Source of the DNA: Nodularia sp. (in: cyanobacteria)
GTDB taxonomy: Bacteria; Cyanobacteriota; Cyanobacteriia; Cyanobacteriales; Nostocaceae
Direction of reading: 5' to 3'
Assembly (NCBI GenBank): GCA_007692755.1
Contig: REBL01000083.1
Location: 1-50,213, forward strand
DNA length: 50,213 nt
This document shows, one piece after another, positions 14,608-22,436 of the stretch. A program made the translations under genes and the position numbers. The notes under the pieces are model-generated. The model did no database searches. It saw only the letters and a program-made list of their open reading frames with translations, and was not told the DNA's origin. Each line of letters starts with the position of its first letter. Within the stretch, counting starts at the first letter, position 1.

Positions 14608-16467
14608 CTAATTTATAGGTGATTTAATCGGCAATTTAATGATAAATTCAGTACCTTGTTGCAACTCTGAGATTACTTCTATTTTACCTTTGTGTTTATC
14701 GATTATCTGGTAACAGATACTTAAACCTAAGCCAGTGCCTTTACCGACTGGTTTAGTTGTAAAAAAAGGATTAAACAATTTATTTTTAAGCTCCGGTAAA
14801 ATTCCTGATCCGTTATCTCTAATTCCTACTTGGATATGATTAACATCCAACTTTAGTGTAGCTATAGTAATTTGTCTATTTCTTGTATTTTTTTTGTCAA
14901 TCAAAACATCTATAGCATTACTTAAAATATTCATAAATACTTGATTTAGTTGAGCTGGATAACACTCAATTAAAGGGAGATTTCCATAATTTTTAATTAC
15001 TGTGATTTCATTTTTAAGTCTGTGATTAAGAATTAATAGAGTATTATCAATTCCTTCATGAATATTTACTTCCTTAATAGCTGATTCATCGAGGCGGGAA
15101 AAATTACGTAAAGATAAGACAATTTCCCGAATACGTTGAGCGCCCATTTTCATGGAAGTGAGTAGGCTTGATAAATCTTTAGTGATAAAATCTAAATCTA
15201 TTTCTGCGATTTTTTCGGCAATAATCCAGCTTGGTTCTGGGTACTCTTGCTGATATAAATCTATTAAAATTAGTAAATCTTGAATATAGTCATTGGCATA
15301 TTCGATATTACCATTAATAAAATTAACTGGGTTATTTACTTCATGGGCTATACCTGCTACCATCTCTCCCAGAGAAGACATTTTTTCGGTTTGGATTAAT
15401 TGTCCTTGGGTTTCTTTCAAGTCTTGGAGGATTGTTTGCAGTTCCTGAGTGCGTTCTGTTACCCGTTGTTCTAAATTTTGGCGTGCTAATTCTAATTCCT
15501 GAGTGCGTTCTTCTACCCGTTGTTCTAAATTTTGGCGTGCAAGTTCTAACTCTTGTGTATAGTCCCCTACCCACTCGACTAATTGATTTAAGGAAGTAGC
15601 TAGAGTCCCAACTTCATCATTACTTTTGATATTAGCTCTAAGTTTAAAGTTGGATTCTTGCGTAATTCTTCTAGCAACATTAGTAACTAATTGTAAAGGA
15701 CGAGCAATTAACCTACTGCTATATATTGCTAGTGCTGCGGCGATCGCCGTTGACAGCAACATACTACCAAGGATAACTTTTACTCGCAATTGTTGAGCTT
15801 GTTCAAAGCGAGTATGTGCTTTTTGTTTATGAATATCAGCTTGACCTATAACCAGAATTAATTCATCTGAAAGTTGGTCAAATTTTACATTGATATTAAC
15901 TTGCTGTTCTTCCTGAAGTAAAATGATTAAATCTGTATGATTTAACTTAAGTTTTTGTCCTGACAAGTTATTTCTTTCAACTTGTTGCCAGAAAAAATTA
16001 ACTATCTTACTATATGATTGTGTTGTTAAATAATAGTTTTCTAAAAGATAATCAAATTCGGTTTTATTTATAACTAAATCCTGAGAATAAGTATTAACAA
16101 AGTTTTTGACTTGATCCAAATTTTTATTGACTATAATTAGTTGATTCTGAAATTGATTTTTTTCAAATTCAAACCAAATTGAGTTATCTAAAACAGTAGC
16201 TAGACGTTGTGGATGTAGTCTGATTCTAGTTACTGAATTTTCTAAATCCTTCAATAAAGATTGCTGTTGATAAGATAAGTTTAATTGCTTATAAGCATAT
16301 GTTTCATTGTTGTATGCAAGCAGAAATCCACTTGTTGTACCAATAAAGGAAATGCCAATTGCTACAGTGTAGCCATAAGTAATTTTTTTGGCGATATTCC
16401 AGCGATAACTTAAACGGTTTAGCCAAGTCAATTTTTTTTTAAATTGATTTTTATAGTCTATTAACAT
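14608..16467 (-). CDS. Membrane sensor histidine kinase with HAMP and coiled-coil linker
   Basis: 619 residues. Transmembrane helices at about 29-52 and 228-252 bracket a roughly 175-residue extracytoplasmic helical sensor region, followed by HAMP (about 253-305) and a coiled coil with an 18-residue tandem duplication (ELARQNLEQRVEERTQEL). The kinase core has the H-box EMVAGIAHEVNNPVNFI, N-box QVFMNILSNAIDVL, G1 IRDNGSGI and G2 GKGTGLGLSI, all intact. No receiver domain is attached and no response regulator is adjacent. The PhnD-like lipoprotein gene lies 19 bp upstream on the same strand, so the two are probably one operon. Confidence 0.93.
   Translation of the reverse strand: MLIDYKNQFKKKLTWLNRLSYRWNIAKKITYGYTVAIGISFIGTTSGFLLAYNNETYAYKQLNLSYQQQSLLKDLENSVTRIRLHPQRLATVLDNSIWFEFEKNQFQNQLIIVNKNLDQVKNFVNTYSQDLVINKTEFDYLLENYYLTTQSYSKIVNFFWQQVERNNLSGQKLKLNHTDLIILLQEEQQVNINVKFDQLSDELILVIGQADIHKQKAHTRFEQAQQLRVKVILGSMLLSTAIAAALAIYSSRLIARPLQLVTNVARRITQESNFKLRANIKSNDEVGTLATSLNQLVEWVGDYTQELELARQNLEQRVEERTQELELARQNLEQRVTERTQELQTILQDLKETQGQLIQTEKMSSLGEMVAGIAHEVNNPVNFINGNIEYANDYIQDLLILIDLYQQEYPEPSWIIAEKIAEIDLDFITKDLSSLLTSMKMGAQRIREIVLSLRNFSRLDESAIKEVNIHEGIDNTLLILNHRLKNEITVIKNYGNLPLIECYPAQLNQVFMNILSNAIDVLIDKKNTRNRQITIATLKLDVNHIQVGIRDNGSGILPELKNKLFNPFFTTKPVGKGTGLGLSICYQIIDKHKGKIEVISELQQGTEFIIKLPIKSPIN
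15442..15549 (-). repeat. 54-bp tandem duplication in the kinase linker
   Basis: Units 15442-15495 and 15496-15549 differ at only a few positions and encode two consecutive 18-residue coiled-coil blocks. This is a recent in-frame duplication that keeps the heptad register roughly intact. Confidence 0.85.
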
Positions 16468-16486
16468 TCATTTATGTTTAACTTGA

Positions 16487-17377
16487 TTATAAAAAATTGC
16501 CCTGTCCTATTTTTTTATAAACTTCCCGAATGATGTTGTAATCAGCATCATTAGCTGGCATGAATTTTGAGCCTCTATAAGGTTGATTTACTTCAGTCAC
16601 TAGCAGACTTTCAAGTAGTTTATCATGATGCTCAAGCATACGCGATCGCACATCTTCTATCAGACTAAATGCTAACTGGTTATTCATAACAAACAAATCA
16701 CTAGGTAGCAGTGTGCCTTTAGCGATTACAGAAAATTCTTTCTCAGATAAACCTTCAGATTTCAAGAGTATTTTGTATCTATCAGACGCAATTGTCCAAG
16801 CATCAACCTCACCTTTTTTTAAAGCTTGCATTCCCTGATTACCTAACATCACAATCTGGACATCAGTATTTGGATCTAACCCAGCATTCATAAGCATCTT
16901 TGTCGGAGCTAAATGTCCAGAAGTCGAACCAATTCTTCGCATGGCAATTGTTTTGCCTTTGAGTTGAGCTAATGATTTAATTTTGCTATCCGCACGGACA
17001 AGAATGATGGGATAATAGTTATGGCGTTGGATAGCAACAATCGGAATAGCCTTAGCACGAGAATTTAAAACCACGTATTCTGATGGGCCTGCTAAGACAA
17101 TATCTACCTGACCAGATTGCAATGCTGCTGCTGCTGCTGTGCGATTTTTTACGGGAAAAAATTCAATGGGTATGCCCAATACTTCTTCCAAGGTAGTGCG
17201 AAAATCTCCATAATCTCGCTGTAAATCTTCCAGACCAGTCACATCAGCAACTGCAAATTTAAAATTATTAGATGTGGAATTGCTGGCATTATAGGAACTA
17301 GTTTCGATAGGGCTAACTCTTGTTGAACAACCACCAATAAACAGGATAAAATTACAAACTAATTTACGCCTTTTCAT
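16487..17377 (-). CDS. PhnD-like periplasmic binding lipoprotein
   Basis: 296 residues, phosphate/phosphonate-type substrate-binding fold (PhnD/SsuA/transferrin superfamily). The N-terminus MKRRKLVCNFILFIGGCST has a lipobox-like IGGC with Cys16 as the probable lipidated residue. Later segments AALQSGQVDIVLAGPSEYV, SLAQLKGKTIAMRRIGSTSG and ALKKGEVDAWTI are typical. No permease or ATPase gene is nearby. Instead a membrane histidine kinase follows 19 bp downstream, so I infer that it presents a ligand to the kinase rather than feeding a transporter. Confidence 0.85.
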   Translation of the reverse strand: MKRRKLVCNFILFIGGCSTRVSPIETSSYNASNSTSNNFKFAVADVTGLEDLQRDYGDFRTTLEEVLGIPIEFFPVKNRTAAAAALQSGQVDIVLAGPSEYVVLNSRAKAIPIVAIQRHNYYPIILVRADSKIKSLAQLKGKTIAMRRIGSTSGHLAPTKMLMNAGLDPNTDVQIVMLGNQGMQALKKGEVDAWTIASDRYKILLKSEGLSEKEFSVIAKGTLLPSDLFVMNNQLAFSLIEDVRSRMLEHHDKLLESLLVTEVNQPYRGSKFMPANDADYNIIREVYKKIGQGNFL

Positions 17378-17684
17378 AAATTTTAGTATTTTTGAAAATT
17401 GCTAATTGTCTTTTAGTAGGTTTTTAAGAAGTGTTTTGATAATAGTATGTTGGGTTGCTACTTTCTACTATGTGATCACTTAAGTGTAATACTTTTTTGA
17501 ATAAATTGACTGAAAAATCTTTTTTATTTTTCATCCGGGATTGTGAGTTTACTATTTTATTTAATCAACGCCAAAGGTTAAGAAGAGGTTATTAATTAAT
17601 AATTCCAATAAGGCAATTATAAATAATAAACTATGCAAAATATTTTGGTGGGATAGTTGTCGCACTGTATCCAGTTAAGCTAAA

Positions 17685-17840
17685 CTCACATCTTGCACCT
17701 GTCGTTATCACCCGCCGAGGGTTCAAACCTCCGTCTGATAGCGAAAGTCGTCTTCAGACGACTGGGGAAAGATTTCAGTCCATTTGAATGGACTTTAGCT
17801 ATGAGCTTCGGAAATTGATTTTCGAGCGGGTTTTGTAGCT
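17685..17840 (+). mobile_element. Multi-hairpin MITE-like repeat, copy A
   Basis: Nearly identical over about 156 bp to the inverted copy at 32713-32887. It contains perfect palindromes AGTCGTCT-TC-AGACGACT and AGTCCATTTGAATGGACT, a GAGG/CCTC hairpin and a fourth CGGAAATT/GATTTTCG pair. The left end ATCTTGCACC is kept; the matching right end is lost, apparently replaced by the element starting at 17861. Confidence 0.75.
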
Positions 17841-17860
17841 AATATGGAAATTTTCACGCC

Positions 17861-17980
17861 GACTTACTTCGTACAGCAGGGTGTAAATAGCACAGCTATT
17901 TGAAAATTAATGAAACGCCTACATAATCGGCTTTTTGATTTTTGCCTGGGCGGATTGCAATACCCCCTGCTGTGTACGGG
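17861..17980. mobile_element. Small element with imperfect inverted ends
   Basis: CGTACAGCAGGGTGT (17870-17884) is inverted at 17962-17979 as CGTACACAGCAGGGGGT. The interior resembles the repeat at 13437-13554. It ends immediately before the stop codon of the 155-residue gene (17981-17983). Called from structure only. Confidence 0.5.
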
Positions 17981-18448
17981 TTAAAATCGTTTTTCACTAG
18001 CAACCAATTCTCTGGGTTCATAGTGACGGCAATTCTGACAGGGGCCACTGGGATTAACAGCACAGCGCATATAGCCAGAACGAGCATTAAATGTGCAACT
18101 GATATCGCCAATGAGGTAACCCACACCTTCTAAATAATAGCGATCGCCCTCAGTTGGTCTGATGTAATCTCGGATGCGTCCTCCTGACAGATTCGTAGCG
18201 GCTTGTCTCATCCGCAGGCGTGTCCGCGTCTGGGTCTTACGGATGACCCACAGGGAAAACAAGGACGGTAATAAACCAACGGTAATCACTAAAAGTGTCT
18301 TCAACACCTGATCTTTCCCTCTTTGATCGGAATACTCTTTCCTGATGTTACACAGCATTTCCTCACTGGGAAAATTAGTGGCAGATTGCAATGGCAGTAT
18401 GGCATCTGGTAACTTTGGGAAGAAGTACTGATCCACTGCCATCAGCAT
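17981..18448 (-). CDS. Single-pass membrane protein, probable DUF6464 family
   Basis: 155 residues. One hydrophobic helix at about 48-67 (LLVITVGLLPSLFSLWVI), followed by a cytosolic region with an RMRQAATNLSGGR motif and a cysteine-bearing C-terminus: GDISCTFNARSGYMRCAVNP, then GPCQNCRHYE. The four cysteines (C-x-n-C, C-x2-C) could bind metal. The GVGYLIGDISC-to-HYE pattern is what I recall of DUF6464, a cyanobacterial family of unknown function. ATG start. Divergent from the RNA methyltransferase gene. Confidence 0.7.
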   Translation of the reverse strand: MLMAVDQYFFPKLPDAILPLQSATNFPSEEMLCNIRKEYSDQRGKDQVLKTLLVITVGLLPSLFSLWVIRKTQTRTRLRMRQAATNLSGGRIRDYIRPTEGDRYYLEGVGYLIGDISCTFNARSGYMRCAVNPSGPCQNCRHYEPRELVASEKRF

Positions 18449-18521
18449 AACTGTTACAACCTAACGGAGAAAGTATTTTCAGGTGCGAATTGATAGCACA
18501 AGCGATCGCAGGAGGCAAAAA

Positions 18522-19256
18522 ATGGGTTTGGCTGAGTTAAGAATTGTGTTGGTGGAACCAGCAGGCCCGATGAATGTAGGGTCAATCGCTAGGGTAATGA
18601 AAAATTTTGGTTTACATAATTTAGTCTTAGTCAATCCCCAATGCGATCCGGTGGCGGAAGAAGCTTTGAAAATGGCAGTTCATGCCAAGGAGATTTTAGC
18701 ATCAGCGGTATTGGTGACAACTTTACCAGAAGCATTGCAGGGTTGTGTCCGAGCGATCGCTACCACAGCACGGGTGCGTGATTGGGAAACACCCTTAGAA
18801 AATCCCCGCACAGCCCTACCTTGGCTACTAGAATCACCAGAGTCACCCGCAGCATTGATTTTTGGCAGGGAAGACCGGGGTTTAAGTAATGAAGAATTAA
18901 ATTATGCCCAGCGATTTGTTCGCATTCCCACAAGTGACAATTATGCCTCCCTGAATTTAGCATCAGCCGTGGCTATCTGCTGCTATGAACTGGCACAATC
19001 GACAACACCACCGACCAGCCCACCCCCCAGTCCCACGGAATTGGCATCTTTGGATATTGTAGAAACTTATTATCAGCAATTAGAATCTCTATTACTAGAT
19101 ATAGGTTATTTATATCCCCATACAGCCCTGAGTCGCATGGCCAAATTCCGGCAATTGTATAATCGCGCCCACCTGCAAACAAAGGAAGTAGCCATGTTAC
19201 GAGGAATTTTGCGACAAATACAATGGGCGCTGAAAAGTCGGGATGAAAACTTGTGA
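18522..19256 (+). CDS. SpoU/TrmH-family RNA 2'-O-methyltransferase (TrmJ-like)
   Basis: 244 residues from the ATG at 18522, chosen because a perfect GGAGG lies six bases upstream (18511-18515); a GTG at 18483 is in frame but has no such site. SPOUT fold with EPAGPMNVGSIARVMKNFGL near the N-terminus, LIFGREDRGLSNEEL in the middle and the SAM-binding knot IPTSDNYASLNLASAVAI. This is group 1 of the TrmH family, which includes tRNA position-32 enzymes of the TrmJ type. The target nucleotide is not proven. Confidence 0.9.
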   Translation: MGLAELRIVLVEPAGPMNVGSIARVMKNFGLHNLVLVNPQCDPVAEEALKMAVHAKEILASAVLVTTLPEALQGCVRAIATTARVRDWETPLENPRTALPWLLESPESPAALIFGREDRGLSNEELNYAQRFVRIPTSDNYASLNLASAVAICCYELAQSTTPPTSPPPSPTELASLDIVETYYQQLESLLLDIGYLYPHTALSRMAKFRQLYNRAHLQTKEVAMLRGILRQIQWALKSRDENL

Positions 19257-19420
19257 TTAATTGTTTAATATGTCAGGAATTATCCCCCCAAAAATAGTTA
19301 ATATGGCTTAAAATAAACACAAAAAGGCTACTGAGTGATTTCCGCATCCAGCAGCTTCATTCGTGAGTTTTGGGTCGGGAGTCTGCTGGAAAACATTCGA
19401 GTGGGTCACAAGGAGTAACA

Positions 19421-20860
19421 GTGCCAGAGTCAAGTGACAAACTAAAAAATTTATCGGGGCGTGAACCCACAAACCGCCGCCCACGTCAGAGTAAAGGCAA
19501 AAAAGTGGGCAAGAAAAAGGTAAAAATCCCCAATCCGCAGCAGCGTCCTCCCAAAAGAGAAGTAGCTTTAACGCGGGTTAACCATAATATGATGCCTCCT
19601 CCAACTCCTACTGGGGTAAGGAGGTCGAAACCAGGGCTAATCATGCCAGCAGCCGTAAAACCCATTGGGTATATGAATGGGACTACACCACCCTTTTATC
19701 CCAACACAGTGAGAGTCAAGAATGTGCGGGTACAGAAGCAAGCAATGCCAAAAATGGGCAGACGAATGTCGCGCAAAACGCGGTTAAAGCCAATGGCTAG
19801 AACCATGTTATATGCTTTGCGCTTGTTGATTGTGGGAGTCGGTATCGGTGCGATTGTGGGAACGATTTTATCAGTCTTCGACCCTGCAACTCGTATGCCC
19901 AGTAATTCTGCGGCACAATCTCATAATGCTGGGACAAATCAGCGACAAAGTATCCCTAATGCTGCGGCTGGCTTGTATTTGTCCCAGGAAATTAGCCCGT
20001 TGAAAGATGCCGTAGAAAATTTGGCTACGGCAAACTCTAATCTCACACTGGGGGTTTTCTTTGTTGATTTAGATACTGGTGGCTACGTAGGTGTGAATAG
20101 CCTGACCAGTTTCTCTGCGGCTAGTACAATCAAAGTGCCGCTGCTAATCGCCTTTTTTCAAGATGTGGATGCCGGCAAAATCCGCCTGGATGAAATGCTG
20201 ACGATGGAAAAAGAGATGGTGAGTGGTGGTTCGGGAAATCTGCAATATCAAAAAGTGGGTAGCCAGTATACCGCCCTGGAACTTGCCACTCGAATGAGTA
20301 CTATCAGCGATAACACAGCCACCAATATGCTGATTGCCCGATTAGGAGGTATGGAGGCGCTGAATCAGCGTTTTCAAAGCTGGGGATTATCAGCTACAGC
20401 AATTCGGAATCCTCTGCCAGATTTAGCCGGAACCAACACCACCAGCCCCAGAGAATTGGGAAGTCTGATCGCTATGGTAAATCAGGGAAATTTAGTCAGT
20501 ATGCGATCGCGGGATATGATACTTGATATTATGCGTCGTACAGAGCGAGATCATCTGCTACCTTCGGGTTTAGGCACAGGCGCAAGAATACACCATAAAA
20601 CAGGTGATATTGGCACCATGTTGGGTGATGTGGGTTTGATTGATATCCCCACTGGCAAGCGCTACATCGCGGCTGTGATGGTCAAACGCCCCCATAATGA
20701 CCCGGAAGCGGAAAAACTAATTAGCTCGATTTCTCGTGCTGCTTACCAACAATTTAGCCAGAATACCGCACCCAATCCCGTAATGAATCCCCCCGCACCT
20801 AATAATATGGGCAACACTATCACCCCAAATGCTACTCAAGCCCCATACTCATCTCCATAA
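19421..20860 (+). CDS. Class A beta-lactamase-like serine hydrolase, membrane-anchored
   Basis: 479 residues from GTG 19421, preceded by AGGAG with five-base spacing; a TTG 51 nt upstream is less likely. A very basic, proline-rich N-terminal region (about 1-120) precedes one membrane helix (about 128-152), so the catalytic domain is outside. It carries the SxxK motif (SAASTIKVPLL), the SDN motif (TISDNTATNML) and the KTG motif (HHKTGDIGTMLGD). A low-complexity Pro/Asn tail ends the protein. Cyanobacterial members may act on peptidoglycan rather than antibiotics. Activity is not shown. Confidence 0.88.
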   Translation: MPESSDKLKNLSGREPTNRRPRQSKGKKVGKKKVKIPNPQQRPPKREVALTRVNHNMMPPPTPTGVRRSKPGLIMPAAVKPIGYMNGTTPPFYPNTVRVKNVRVQKQAMPKMGRRMSRKTRLKPMARTMLYALRLLIVGVGIGAIVGTILSVFDPATRMPSNSAAQSHNAGTNQRQSIPNAAAGLYLSQEISPLKDAVENLATANSNLTLGVFFVDLDTGGYVGVNSLTSFSAASTIKVPLLIAFFQDVDAGKIRLDEMLTMEKEMVSGGSGNLQYQKVGSQYTALELATRMSTISDNTATNMLIARLGGMEALNQRFQSWGLSATAIRNPLPDLAGTNTTSPRELGSLIAMVNQGNLVSMRSRDMILDIMRRTERDHLLPSGLGTGARIHHKTGDIGTMLGDVGLIDIPTGKRYIAAVMVKRPHNDPEAEKLISSISRAAYQQFSQNTAPNPVMNPPAPNNMGNTITPNATQAPYSSP

Positions 20861-20885
20861 AATTCACAAAATTTTTCTCAAAAAT

Positions 20886-20917
20886 AATGTTGTATATTAA
20901 AGCTAATACACAACATT
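20886..20917. terminator. Bidirectional hairpin between convergent genes
   Basis: A 14-bp stem with one mismatch (20886-20899 with 20904-20917) and a four-base loop AAGC. T-rich sequence follows on the plus strand and A-rich sequence precedes it. It separates the beta-lactamase-like gene and the manganese catalase gene. Confidence 0.8.
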
Positions 20918-20956
20918 GTTTCTATTTATTCTGTATATCCGTATTTTGGTAATTGA

Positions 20957-21652
20957 TCAATTACCTTTACTTTCAAGCGGGTTAGCAATGTATTTGAATG
21001 CTGGCTCAGAATTCCAAGGGCCACGCTCATCTTTACCGTTACCGTTTGTAGATAGGTTGTAATAAAGATCAACCGTTTCATCAGGCTGAATATTACCAAA
21101 GAATGGGTCGGTCAATTTACCCAATGAATCGAGAGCTTTCATAAACATCTGAGTATGAGAAATCTCTCGTGTTAAGAGATGAACCAAAGTATCTTTAGTG
21201 CCTTGATCTGTTGCCAGTTTAATCAATTCTTCGTAAGTCTGACGAGCGCCTGCTTCAGCGGCAATGTTAGCTCTCAAATCCCGCACAACATCTCCACCTT
21301 CATTCAAGTAACTTGCTGTCCAAGCACTTCCTTGACTATCTAGAAAGTGAGGCCCCATACCTCTAACAGCGAATAGAGTGCTTTTGTATGCCTCTGTTTG
21401 ATCCATATTCTTAGTATGACCTTCAATCAGTCTACCAACCATTTCTAAATGACCGAATTCCTCCAGAGCAATGTCTTGGAGCATATCTCGAATTCCAGCA
21501 TTTTCAACATGAAACGATTGTACCCAATATTGCAAAGCTGCTGATAGCTCTCCAGTTGCTCCCCCAAACTGCTCTAGCAGTAATTGAGCAAAACGAGGGT
21601 TAGGTTCAGCAATATTTACAGAGTGAATTGGCTCTTTTTTGTGGTAAAACAT
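20957..21652 (-). CDS. Manganese (non-haem) catalase
   Basis: 231 residues. Dismutes hydrogen peroxide with a di-manganese centre, so it defends against oxidative stress. The four-helix ferritin-like core shows the metal ligands in ATGELSAALQYW, ALEEFGHLEMVG (E-x-x-H), AAEAGARQTYEEL and REISHTQMFMKAL (E-x-x-H). The C-terminal PWNSEPAFKYI segment is typical. The ATG has an AGAGG ribosome-binding site. Closely resembles the KatB type of Anabaena, from memory. The upstream 278 bp contain a perfect inverted repeat. Confidence 0.93.
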   Translation of the reverse strand: MFYHKKEPIHSVNIAEPNPRFAQLLLEQFGGATGELSAALQYWVQSFHVENAGIRDMLQDIALEEFGHLEMVGRLIEGHTKNMDQTEAYKSTLFAVRGMGPHFLDSQGSAWTASYLNEGGDVVRDLRANIAAEAGARQTYEELIKLATDQGTKDTLVHLLTREISHTQMFMKALDSLGKLTDPFFGNIQPDETVDLYYNLSTNGNGKDERGPWNSEPAFKYIANPLESKGN

Positions 21653-21751
21653 ATTATACCTCTTAAATAATTTTTGATGACAAAGAATAGTTAATTAGGA
21701 TAAAATAAATTAGTTATTATATTTCAACCTCAAAAACCATAAAGCCGCTCG

Positions 21752-21775
21752 CAATACTACCAAACGGTAGTATTG
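21752..21775. promoter_or_regulatory. Perfect 10-bp inverted repeat upstream of the catalase gene
   Basis: CAATACTACC (21752-21761) and GGTAGTATTG (21766-21775) with AAAC between them, about 100 bp upstream of the catalase ATG. No T-run follows on either strand, so an operator is as plausible as a terminator of the GlsB-like gene. Confidence 0.5.
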
Positions 21776-21930
21776 ATGCGTTGAATTAAAGAAATTAACT
21801 AACATTTAGATTGAGAGAACGTCGCAATTCCCGAAAGTTATAAACTTGATATTGAGGTTACGAGATTATTTTGTGAGAAGGTTTAGCAGGCACGTTTCTC
21901 ATCTATTTATCAGCTCGCTGCTAATCTAAG

Positions 21931-22206
21931 TTAGGCTCTAGTACGGCTGGTAAATAATCCCCACAAATAAATAGCAATTATTGAGCCAATAACAGCGACA
22001 AACAGACCAGGTATACTTAAACCAGCAGCCGTTAATTGCAGTGTTCCCGTTTGTAACAGTGTAAATATACTACCTCCAACAAACGCACCGATAATACCCA
22101 AAATCATTGTTGAGAGAATACCACCACCTTGACTACCGGGATAAATCGCTTTACCGATTGCACCAGCCAAAAGTCCTAAAATTGCCCAAGCAATCAGGTT
22201 CATCAT
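21931..22206 (-). CDS. GlsB/YeaQ/YmgE-family small membrane protein
   Basis: 91 residues with three hydrophobic helices (about 3-20, 29-50 and 65-86). The family pattern is clear: AWAILGLLAGAIGKAIYPG near the start and GGILSTMILGIIGAFVGG in the middle. In Gram-positive bacteria such proteins are tied to general stress and membrane integrity. It lies upstream of the catalase gene on the same strand, but the 278-bp gap argues for separate promoters. Confidence 0.9.
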   Translation of the reverse strand: MMNLIAWAILGLLAGAIGKAIYPGSQGGGILSTMILGIIGAFVGGSIFTLLQTGTLQLTAAGLSIPGLFVAVIGSIIAIYLWGLFTSRTRA

Positions 22207-22353
22207 AATTTTCCTCTAAAATCTCAACTGTACTTATATTAGCAATTCTTATTTACAATTGTTTCAGCCAAAGGAAATAGTTATTAAAATCAAAAGGTAG
22301 AGAAATACTTAAGAGTTGATACTACCTAAAATTAATCTTAAATTGTTCAGGAT

Positions 22354-22387
22354 AATTGGTAATAGTTGATGAGTATAATTACCAATT
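22354..22387. terminator. Hairpin downstream of hemN
   Basis: AATTGGTAAT (22354-22363) pairs with ATTACCAATT (22378-22387). It lies 50-83 bp beyond the hemN stop. On the hemN strand there is no good U-tract, so this could equally be a repeat or an operator for the GlsB-like gene. Confidence 0.4.
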
Positions 22388-22436
22388 ACCATTTTTTATG
22401 AGCAATCAGACTTAAAAAGTAGCTGCAATACTTAGC

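Larger units (their letters stand above)
17378..17980. other. 603-bp intergenic region with two repeat elements
   Basis: No gene is supported. The first 300 bp are AT-rich and probably hold the PhnD/kinase promoter. The rest is occupied by one copy of the multi-hairpin MITE (17685-17840) and a second small element (17861-17980) that reaches the stop codon of the next gene. Confidence 0.5.

Noticed and set aside
15341-15574. 77-codon Arg/Thr-rich frame inside the kinase gene
   Set aside because: An out-of-frame reading of the 54-bp tandem repeat on the kinase strand; the kinase frame has intact catalytic motifs.
17705-17725. GGGTTCAAACC sequence resembling a tRNA T-arm
   Set aside because: No acceptor stem, anticodon arm or D-arm can be fitted around it; it is one hairpin of the MITE and recurs in the copy at 32.8 kb.
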